In this document: in pieces, positions 44,029-50,340 of the stretch
Position numbering within the stretch: the stretch's first letter is position 1
How the letters are laid out: every line of letters begins with the position of its first letter
From: Saprospiraceae bacterium
GTDB lineage: Bacteria > Bacteroidota > Bacteroidia > Chitinophagales > Saprospiraceae
DNA length: 50,340 bases
Assembly: GCA_958295895.1 (NCBI GenBank)
Contig: CATQHI010000015.1
Span: 1 to 50,340 of the forward strand
Direction of reading: 5' to 3'
Made by a program: the position numbers and the translations under genes
Notes under the pieces: model-generated
What the model saw: only the letters and a program-made list of their open reading frames with translations
What the model was told of the DNA's origin: nothing
The model's database searches: none

Positions 44029-44201
44029 CTAAGGGGGTGAGGTACAGGTAGTTATTGGCTTGTTAGTCCTGGCCGTAGTAGAACCCCTAATGGGTATAAG
44101 TGGGTTCGTGGACCGGACGGTTTAACCTTTGCAAAGGGTGGGCCCGTTTTGGTGGGTAGAAATTTTGTCAGGCGTTTTTTGGACTGGGTGACATAATTTC
44201 A

Positions 44202-44218
44202 GGCGGGGCCGCAGGTGC
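44202..44218 (+). repeat. GC-rich dispersed 17-mer, copy 5
   Basis: Exact 17-mer followed by GGGG, ~200 bp upstream of clpB. Confidence 0.9.
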
Positions 44219-44457
44219 GGGGTGAGTCGTAGTGGGCCATGCAGCACTGGTGGTTGCAACTCCAAATTCGGTACCTGCTCATCCGTATGGAAGTAGCGGG
44301 GCGGGAACATTGCGCGATTGTAGAGCCGGGCTGTTTTTATTTGCCGCTATCTGAAACGGGGAGTGTTAGTTGGAGGATATGCCTTCCCGGACCACCTTAT
44401 CCAGCAATCCCGGCAGAACATTTTTACTCAACAAAAATCGGTTCTTTGCGTGGAGGA

Positions 44458-46899
44458 CTACCGCACCACCACCCGTATCCCGTCCCGTACCCAACCCGCC
44501 GCCGTGCGCACCGTCACCGTACAGTAGTAAGTGCCCGGCGCCCGTGCTAGCCCCGTGAGGTCGAGGCGGTATACGCCAGCCGTCTGCCCTTCCGGAAGTT
44601 GCCGCCGCAGGTGTTCGCGGCCTAGGGCATCGTAGAGGCGTACCTCGGCGGCCCCGCCGAGTGGCCGACTAAACCTCAGATCTAGATAGCCCGTAGCAGT
44701 AGGATTGGGGAACACGCTCAGCAGCCCCCGTTCCGTCCTTACCGGCTCCCGGCGCAGGGAGGTGGGTCCCGAGCAGTCCGTCGAATCCAGCCCCAGCTCC
44801 GCCATCCGCCGGAACAGGATGGCGTGACCGGCGTCATTAAGGTGTATGCCATCGCCGCTGTCGTATTCGGGTAGAATAAAGCCGTTCTCGGCGGCCAGAC
44901 CAGTCCAAAAGTCGATGGAGCGGTCGCCGTAGATGGCCAGGATGCTATCGCGCACCTCCCGCTGTAGCGCGACCTGCGCCGGGTCGGTGAAGTTGCGGGG
45001 CTGGGTGGTGGCTACGTAGACCTCCGCATCCTGCGACCCCGCCGCCGTAGTGACGGCCGCGAAGTTGTCCAGCTGGGCGCTGACGCTGAAGTTATTGGCC
45101 GCGTCGTTGGAGGGCATGTTGACGATGATCGCGAAGGGATTATAGGTCAGCGCCTCCGTGATGTTGCGCTGGGGGTCCGGAGTGATGTTGACGCCCGCCG
45201 GCACCTCCGCCCCCGTCGGTAGGATGTGATAGGTGGTATAGCCGCCGCGCGCCAGGTTGACGAGCTCGAAGCGGGTATCGTCGGCTAGGGAGGCCCGGAA
45301 ACGGTTGACCCAGGCGCTGTCGGGCGTGGAGGCGCCGGTGCCCTCGGCGGTAGAGGAACCCAGCACCACGATGGTGCAGGTGGTAGTGTCGGTAGTGATC
45401 GTAAAGGCCCCATCACTCTCATCGAGCAGCGCATCGGCAATGATGCGTACCCGCGCCTCCTCGGTCGGCGTGTTCGGGACGGTCCAGGCATAGCGCCCAC
45501 CGGCGGCCGCCACGGTGTCGATGGCCGACCAGTTGTTGCCGTCGTCGGTGGTGTACTCGAGCACGACCTCGGTGAGGTTGCGGGCGGTCCAGCTGATGTC
45601 GGCGGTCTTTCCGACCTGCCAGCGCTCGCCGCCGTTGGGATCGGTCAGCGTCAGGGTAGCAACGCCGGCGGGGGCCGTATTCGGGTAGGTGAGCCGCAGT
45701 GCCCCGAGGTAGTAGAAGTTGGAGCTGTTGTTGTTATTCGGTCCGGGGCGTACGTCAATGCGGATCGTGCCGCTGCTGTCGGGCTGGAGCGTCGTCGACA
45801 CGCTGCGGTCCGCGTTGGAGCTCACGTTCAAAAATAGCGTATCGCTAGCACTGCCGGTCACAGTGTACTGGGTCTCCCGGTTGTCGGTGGCCGTGCGGGA
45901 GGCGAACACCTCTACCGTGTACTGCTGAGCGGTATCCAGTCCGGTGAGGGCTACGGCACCGGTAGGCTGGGTCTGTCCGCCGAAGGGAGCGATATTACCA
46001 AAAAAGCTATCCCCCGTGGCCGTGGCCAGCAGGTCCAGCTCCGCTGCCGGAGTGACGGTACCGTCGGTATTGATGTTGTTAAACGAATCGACCACCGCTA
46101 TGGCGTAGCCGGTGGAAAAACCGGAGGTATTGAGCAAGTCAGGCACGCTGCCGGCACGGGGGTCGGTGATGTTGTTGTAGGGCGGCGGGGAGGTGGTAGT
46201 ACCGCCGAAATCGACCAGTACGGTATCCAGCAGGTCCACCCGGTCGGTGGGGGGCGGCGGTGGGGGCGGCGGCGTCTCCTCGGCGTAGCTGACAACCAGG
46301 GCGCCCAGGTAGTAAAAGCCGGAGGAATTGGTGTTATTCGGACCGGGCATGGCCATAATGCGGATGGTACTATCCGCCGCCGGAAACACCCTGGTGGCTA
46401 CCGCACGGTCGGTATTGCTGGCTGCATCGAGTAGCAGCGTGTCCCGGCTAGCGCCGATGACAACATAACGGGCCTCGCGGTTATCGGTGGCGATCCGGGA
46501 GGCAAAGAGACTGATGTCGTACTCCTTTTCGGGGCGTAGCCGGGTGAGGTCGACGGCGCCGGCAGGTTGGGTTTGTCCGCCGAAGGGAGCCGTATTACCG
46601 AAGAAGCTGTCGCCGGTAGCGGTAGCGGGCAAGCCGAGGGCGGGGGCAGGCGCGCGGGTGCCGGCGGTATTGACGTTGTTGAAGGAATCGGTCACGGCGA
46701 TGCCGTAGCCGCTCGGGTTACCCCTGGCGTTCAGTAGGTTGGTTATGCTGCCGCTACCGGCGTCGGTCAGGTTATTCCACGGGGCGGGGGATACCTCGGT
46801 GCCGAAGTCGATTAGGAGGGTATCGCGCCCGTCTTCCTGAGCGGTTAGGTTGGTGAGTAAGCAGCAGGAAAGGAGGGCAAGCAAGTAGCGGAGGGGCAT
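44458..46899 (-). CDS. Secreted SGNH-hydrolase-like protein with tandem repeats and T9SS domain
   Basis: 813 residues. Signal peptide MPLRYLLALLSCCLLTNLTAQ. Two repeats of one domain, residues 28-205 and 227-405, separated by a polyproline linker, with an exact period of 200 residues (e.g. ATATGDSFFGN at 92-102 and 292-302). Then an Ig/FnIII-like domain (415-503) and an SGNH hydrolase-like domain (about 508-720): VVLGSSTAEGTG (nucleophile region), NMPSNDAANN and DGIHLNDAGH (catalytic Asp-His). The type A sorting domain closes the protein (LSVFPNPTATGYLDLRF onward). Probable secreted esterase acting on carbohydrate; substrate unknown. Confidence 0.87.
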   Translation of the reverse strand: MPLRYLLALLSCCLLTNLTAQEDGRDTLLIDFGTEVSPAPWNNLTDAGSGSITNLLNARGNPSGYGIAVTDSFNNVNTAGTRAPAPALGLPATATGDSFFGNTAPFGGQTQPAGAVDLTRLRPEKEYDISLFASRIATDNREARYVVIGASRDTLLLDAASNTDRAVATRVFPAADSTIRIMAMPGPNNTNSSGFYYLGALVVSYAEETPPPPPPPPTDRVDLLDTVLVDFGGTTTSPPPYNNITDPRAGSVPDLLNTSGFSTGYAIAVVDSFNNINTDGTVTPAAELDLLATATGDSFFGNIAPFGGQTQPTGAVALTGLDTAQQYTVEVFASRTATDNRETQYTVTGSASDTLFLNVSSNADRSVSTTLQPDSSGTIRIDVRPGPNNNNSSNFYYLGALRLTYPNTAPAGVATLTLTDPNGGERWQVGKTADISWTARNLTEVVLEYTTDDGNNWSAIDTVAAAGGRYAWTVPNTPTEEARVRIIADALLDESDGAFTITTDTTTCTIVVLGSSTAEGTGASTPDSAWVNRFRASLADDTRFELVNLARGGYTTYHILPTGAEVPAGVNITPDPQRNITEALTYNPFAIIVNMPSNDAANNFSVSAQLDNFAAVTTAAGSQDAEVYVATTQPRNFTDPAQVALQREVRDSILAIYGDRSIDFWTGLAAENGFILPEYDSGDGIHLNDAGHAILFRRMAELGLDSTDCSGPTSLRREPVRTERGLLSVFPNPTATGYLDLRFSRPLGGAAEVRLYDALGREHLRRQLPEGQTAGVYRLDLTGLARAPGTYYCTVTVRTAAGWVRDGIRVVVR

Positions 46900-46947
46900 G
46901 AACGGGGATTCTAGTTCTGCTGCCTAATGTACGGGTTAGATAATTAG

Positions 46948-46964
46948 GGCGGGGCCGCAGGTGC
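46948..46964 (+). repeat. GC-rich dispersed 17-mer, copy 6
   Basis: Exact 17-mer between the SGNH gene start and the PIN toxin gene end; followed by GGAG. Confidence 0.9.
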
Positions 46965-47045
46965 GGAGCAAAAGGAATGGCTGACAGCGATAAATGGGAG
47001 TCTGACTGTGGAGATACGGGGATCGAACGGCTTGGACTACTGCTC

Positions 47046-47459
47046 TTATTTTTCATCGGAAATCAACTTGACAAAATCTGCCGTTTTGATTACGCGCATC
47101 TGGGGGAAATTTATCCTATTCAGCACACTGAAGTGTCGATCGTCCGTGACGATATACTGAGCGTTGCCGTTAAAGGCGCAGTCCGCAAACTTGTTGTCAT
47201 CCGCGTCGGCGTGGATTAGCGACCACTTGAAATGAACCTCTACCTTTTCAACATCTGGAGACCGAAGCAGAAAGTTGACCACATTTTCGGCTACCTCAAC
47301 GTTCGTTCGCTGCTCGAGAATCTCTGCGTATTCCGTCAGGATTTCATTCGTCAGCAGCAGAGTAAGCCGGCCTGAAATGAGCGCATCAAAGATCGGGCGG
47401 TATTTGGATCGTCGACCGATACTCACCAACAGCGAGTTGGTATCGATAACTACCTTCAC
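47046..47459 (-). CDS. PIN domain toxin (VapC/PIN_3-like)
   Basis: 137 residues. Starts MKVVIDTNSLLVSIGRRSKY (first acidic active-site residue Asp6), with Glu in TNEILTEYAEIL, and C-terminal acidic residues in DADDNKFADCAFNGNAQYIVTDDRHF. This is the layout of the PIN-domain RNases of toxin-antitoxin systems. GTG start overlapping the upstream stop as GTGA, so it is translationally coupled to the small gene before it. Moderately AT-rich. Confidence 0.9.
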   Translation of the reverse strand: MKVVIDTNSLLVSIGRRSKYRPIFDALISGRLTLLLTNEILTEYAEILEQRTNVEVAENVVNFLLRSPDVEKVEVHFKWSLIHADADDNKFADCAFNGNAQYIVTDDRHFSVLNRINFPQMRVIKTADFVKLISDEK

Positions 47460-47677
47460 AACATCCGTTGATCGGTCGAATTAGTCAACCACTCATCCAT
47501 CGTGTCGTCAGACCATGATTTCGTTTCCCATAGCTCATCCATGGCATCGCTCGCACGATCAGCAAAAAATGCTGCTAGGGTGCGACGCAACTTCAGCAGA
47601 TCGTCTTCGCTCAGCTCGTGGCTGAACATCTTCATCAGTTCAAGTTGTCCGTTCGTTAAGGGTTTATCGAGGACCAT
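47456..47677 (-). CDS. Probable antitoxin of the PIN pair
   Basis: 73 residues, acidic, starting MVLDKPLTNGQLELMKMF and HELSEDDLLKLRRTLAAFFA, then a tryptophan-bearing acidic tail (DELWETKSWSDDTMDEWL), which fits a helical antitoxin that wraps the toxin. No DNA-binding domain is recognised. Antitoxin first, toxin second, 4-bp overlap: normal type II order. Assigned from context. Confidence 0.75.
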   Translation of the reverse strand: MVLDKPLTNGQLELMKMFSHELSEDDLLKLRRTLAAFFADRASDAMDELWETKSWSDDTMDEWLTNSTDQRML

Positions 47678-47828
47678 GGCGGTGGGGATAAGATGACCGA
47701 ATATCTGTGAAACTATCTTGCGGTCGACTTAGTTGCCTGGGTTGTAAATCACCTTCCGGCTGGTTAAGGAATGCAGTTAGCAAGGTACAGCAGCAGATAT
47801 AAGTGTAGGAGGGGCTACTCAGGGCGGT

Positions 47829-48044
47829 CTACTCCTCGCCCCGCTCAAACATCTCCGGCCGCTCCGTAGTAATCCGGCCATCTGGGTACTCGTAGTACAT
47901 GATCCCCTTCCGGGAGAAGATCTTGGGGATCCCGTAACGCTCGTTTTCCAGTTGCGCTGCGTTAGCCGCCTGGCGGGCAATGCGCAGGATGTTGCGGAGC
48001 TTAAGGTAGATGCTGGTGTCGGAGAGGGTATCTACTTCTTTCAT
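47829..48044 (-). CDS. Small protein downstream of zeta toxin (possible antitoxin)
   Basis: 71 residues: helical N-terminus (SIYLKLRNILRIARQAANAAQLENERYGIP), then short strands (KGIMYYEYPDGRITTERPEMF). The pattern ENERYGIPKIFSRKG..YYE recalls small genes seen beside zeta-like toxins. It lies 4 bp after the zeta gene, i.e. downstream in the operon; most such antitoxins precede the toxin. Assignment is inferred only. Confidence 0.6.
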   Translation of the reverse strand: MKEVDTLSDTSIYLKLRNILRIARQAANAAQLENERYGIPKIFSRKGIMYYEYPDGRITTERPEMFERGEE

Positions 48045-48048
48045 GGCA

Positions 48049-48630
48049 TTATTGATTGGTCAGGATTTGGAAGAAGGAGAAAAGGGACTGATGCTCGACG
48101 CTGTACTGCTGCGATACGCCAACGGCAACCTGTTCGTACCCTTCATCCCCGTTGTAAAGGAGTACCCAGTCATCTGCTAGTTCTGTGAAGTTGGTCCAGA
48201 AGTTGGTCAGGCTGCGTTGGAACCTTCTCGTTATATCTTCAACGGGCACATCGTGCCCGCCCTTCAAGACCCGTGACTTCACGCGGTCGATGCATACTGC
48301 TTCGCTGTCCACGAAGATGTAGACTACCGTTAGGGCGTAGCCGATCTTCTTGCTCCGCGCCGCTACCTTATTGATGTAGCTGCCGGACAGCGTCGTTTCC
48401 AGGAGAATATTCTCCTTCTTCGTCAGACTCTCGTTTAGCCGCGCGAAGAACAACCGACCAGCCTTCAGCATGGGGTGGGCTTCCCCCTGCCCCTCCAGCT
48501 CCTTGGCTATTTCATCGGCGTTCAAGAACTGGTAGCCTAACTCTTGCACGTAGGGTTTGGCGAAGGTGGTTTTGCCTACGCCGTTTGCTCCGGCTATTAT
48601 GGTTAGGTTGGGTTTATTATTGATCAGCAT
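48049..48630 (-). CDS. Zeta toxin family kinase-like protein
   Basis: 193 residues, P-loop NTPase with Walker A GANGVGKTTFAKPY at residues 14-27, the Asp base in FLNADEIAKELEGQ, substrate-side ETTLSGSYINK and Arg-rich lid IDRVKSRVLKGGHDVP, then RRFQRSLTNFWTNF. These are the zeta-toxin/AAA_33 (UDP-N-acetylglucosamine kinase-like) features. Zeta toxins phosphorylate a peptidoglycan precursor; whether this one does is unknown. Transcribed before the 71-residue gene. Confidence 0.88.
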   Translation of the reverse strand: MLINNKPNLTIIAGANGVGKTTFAKPYVQELGYQFLNADEIAKELEGQGEAHPMLKAGRLFFARLNESLTKKENILLETTLSGSYINKVAARSKKIGYALTVVYIFVDSEAVCIDRVKSRVLKGGHDVPVEDITRRFQRSLTNFWTNFTELADDWVLLYNGDEGYEQVAVGVSQQYSVEHQSLFSFFQILTNQ

Positions 48631-48837
48631 TTGAGGTTGTCGAATGGGCTGTACTTATCTTGGGTGACCTGTGCCCAATTGCAGTGCGAAGACGCTGGTG
48701 CAGCCGGGGCGTGGTCGAAATGACAACCAGCAACCTACCCACCAGAGGGGAGCCAACACGGCGCATGGGCCTGAACCAGTTAGCGTAAGCTATTAGATCA
48801 CTACCCGCCACGGTGATTGCGTGATCCAATAGAGAAC

Positions 48838-50340
48838 TTACCTCACTTCAGCTCTCCCAACACCGGTTGTCGATGGCGCAGTATCCTGCGCATTTATTTT
48901 TTCTATAGCTTGCTGCCACTCAGTTTCCAAGGTTAAAACCCTACCACGAGACGTTAATTTTTGATAATTAGTTAATATTTCTCTAGATATATTTTCTATC
49001 CAATCCTTGTCTCTATATTTTGATTTATAGTCAAAGTCTCCTCCAGCCTCTTCAATTTCTGAATTCAAATCAATAACTATATCCTTTACCAACCTATCAA
49101 TCACTTGCACAAAAGCTTTTCTATTAAGTTGGCCTTGGACGTAAGCCCTAGGGTCCTGTAGGACTGCTTGGCCCCAATCCTCCTGTTCCATTATTTTTCT
49201 TATAATGTAAAGTATTGTATACCTAGTCATATCGTATTTTGCGACTAGCTCGTTATTAATTTCGCTCACATTATCTTTTATAACATATTCAATTAAATGT
49301 ACCATTAAGATTCGATCTGCATTAACTTCTGGTCGTGCAAATATGTCATTGTACTTGTCATCAAATACTTGGTATCGACGCCTAGAGTTCCAAGGTTCCT
49401 TCAAATCAAACCCTAATAGGAGAACTCCTGCTTGCTCATTAGATGTAGCTACTTTACCCTTTGTATCTTCACCCCGCTGAATCTCTAGATAATAATCTTG
49501 ACCATAAATATCATTAAATTCATTTTGCAATCTAATCTGCAGCGCATTGTTTGACTTAAAATCCCTTGCTTTCACACCATTTTGATTATTGGAGAAACGC
49601 GTGATTGTTTTGGACAGATCGGACTGAACGTCAACACTCACAATCTTCGTAAGGATGCGTAGATCATCCGTCAGGCTGCTTCTATTCGCATATAGCGCAG
49701 TCAAGCTCTGACAACCATTGACCACAAAGAATGTATCCAAATTAATACTTCCGTCTGATAAATTTACACTGGCTTCATTCGATACAATTGTAATTCCATT
49801 ATGGAATAGCGGAAACTGTTTATGGAAGCTTTTATCTTTGATGGTTCTTCCGATCTCCCTATTAATTTTAGTGTTTCCTAGTGGGCCTCGAACATTGTAA
49901 GCAAAAACCGATTGATCGCTTATGCCCTCGATAGCAATTAAATCGGTCGCTTTAATTGGTGCAATAATAGCTTTTGTTGCCGCATCAACTGTGTATTCTA
50001 AGATTTGCACATCAGAAATATCGAATGTTGCGTTGGACCGATCTGGAAGTATCTTCTCATCTGCAATGTATGTAGATTCTAATCGATCTCGACCCACAAA
50101 CTCAATATTACCTACAGAATTTAGAAATTGCTCACCATTAGCGTCTAACTCCATATTAGCGACAAAAACTCCCCGAACAGTATAGCTTTGAAGTAAGCTC
50201 ATAATATCGAGCCTGTTAATTAAGCTTGACACTTGCCTACCAGGAGAAGCATCGACTATGTTTTGAATTGACTCAGTAGAATCGAACTGATTTAAGGTAC
50301 CGCTAAACTCTCTGAGACCTCTATCACCGATGGTTCTTCC
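48838..50340 (-). CDS. AIPR family (abortive infection phage resistance) protein, 5' end outside window
   Basis: About 500 residues seen. The frame is open to the window edge, so the GTG at 50232 is not necessarily the start. Features of the AIPR family: SFHKQFPLFHNGITIVSNEA, FFVVNGCQSLTALYAN and TKTITRFSNNQNGVKARDF-like motif (SKTITRFSNNQNGVKARDF). The gene is visibly much more AT-rich than the rest of the window, so it was probably acquired horizontally. Family members occur in phage-defence islands; catalytic activity is not known to me. The 207 bp between it and zeta hold no convincing gene. Confidence 0.85.
   Translation of the reverse strand, partial: GRTIGDRGLREFSGTLNQFDSTESIQNIVDASPGRQVSSLINRLDIMSLLQSYTVRGVFVANMELDANGEQFLNSVGNIEFVGRDRLESTYIADEKILPDRSNATFDISDVQILEYTVDAATKAIIAPIKATDLIAIEGISDQSVFAYNVRGPLGNTKINREIGRTIKDKSFHKQFPLFHNGITIVSNEASVNLSDGSINLDTFFVVNGCQSLTALYANRSSLTDDLRILTKIVSVDVQSDLSKTITRFSNNQNGVKARDFKSNNALQIRLQNEFNDIYGQDYYLEIQRGEDTKGKVATSNEQAGVLLLGFDLKEPWNSRRRYQVFDDKYNDIFARPEVNADRILMVHLIEYVIKDNVSEINNELVAKYDMTRYTILYIIRKIMEQEDWGQAVLQDPRAYVQGQLNRKAFVQVIDRLVKDIVIDLNSEIEEAGGDFDYKSKYRDKDWIENISREILTNYQKLTSRGRVLTLETEWQQAIEKINAQDTAPSTTGVGRAEVR

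Larger units (their letters stand above)
43999..44457. other. 459-bp non-coding region upstream of clpB
   Basis: No credible gene. It holds GC-rich repeat copies 4 (44012-44028, minus orientation) and 5 (44202-44218), a perfect 12-bp palindrome CCTTTGCAAAGG (44126-44137) that could be an operator for clpB, and AT-rich stretches likely to carry the clpB promoter. CIRCE-type (TTAGCACTC) elements were not found. Confidence 0.6.

Noticed and set aside
44239..44558. Open frames in the clpB upstream region
   Set aside because: No protein features, repeat-bearing and overlapping the T9SS gene end; not supported.
48617..48829. 70-residue frame between zeta and AIPR
   Set aside because: Basic, low-complexity composition without a recognisable domain; overlaps the zeta start.

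Overview
The window looks like a chromosomal segment of a high-GC member of the Bacteroidota, most likely of the Saprospiria (Lewinella-like). This is inference from content: type IX secretion sorting domains, DUF4252, DUF4097 and DUF5916 families, ECF sigma/anti-sigma operons, Bacteroidota-type TAnnTTTG promoter boxes, and almost no Shine-Dalgarno-like sequence before start codons. Most of the window is ordinary core genome. The last ~3.4 kb (about 47.0-50.34 kb) is accessory, and its final gene is strikingly AT-rich.

Layout. 1-7.2 kb: an edge-truncated Xaa-Pro aminopeptidase, a DUF4272 protein, a small membrane protein, a methyltransferase, a polysaccharide flippase, a saccharopine dehydrogenase and a GNAT. 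7.3-13.3 kb: a MITE-like repeat, then rfaE2-NIF3-zinc ribbon, serA with a membrane protein, cvpA, holA and a lipoprotein. 13.4-26.1 kb: a class III aminotransferase, a radical SAM/SPASM enzyme and three separate ECF sigma loci: sigma + anti-sigma + two DUF4252 proteins; sigma + HEAT anti-sigma + two DUF4097 proteins + DUF5916; and sigma + anti-sigma/beta-barrel. 26.1-32.4 kb: membrane proteins, YjbQ, PnuC, a PfkB kinase, tRNA-Asn, and the mevalonate-pathway pair HMG-CoA reductase + type 2 IPP isomerase. 32.5-44 kb: a SPOR protein and a cell-envelope/stress block made of rhodanese, a T9SS cargo protein, a giant double D-Ala-D-Ala-ligase/PASTA fusion, an HtrA protease and ClpB. 44.4-46.9 kb: a secreted SGNH esterase-like protein. 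47.0-50.3 kb: a PIN toxin-antitoxin pair, a zeta-toxin pair and a truncated AIPR (abortive-infection family) gene.

The most unusual object is the 1204-residue protein at 35923-39537. It joins two complete D-Ala-D-Ala ligase ATP-grasp modules in tandem to one transmembrane helix and about three PASTA repeats, so it pairs cytoplasmic peptidoglycan-precursor ligases with an extracytoplasmic peptidoglycan-sensing architecture otherwise typical of PASTA kinases. The two active sites carry different substitutions: Tyr versus Phe at the specificity-determining omega-loop position, plus others.

Several repeat systems thread through the window. A 9-mer, CGCAGGTGC, occurs 13 times by eye; six of these are extended to a 17-mer in intergenic regions. 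Two copies of a hairpin element with covarying stems lie at 7.3 and 16.8 kb. Two copies of a palindrome lie at convergent gene ends, one apparently inside the holA reading frame. Three genes of the sigma-factor region (17999-26073) carry apparent frameshifts at 4-base G/C runs, which may be sequencing errors.
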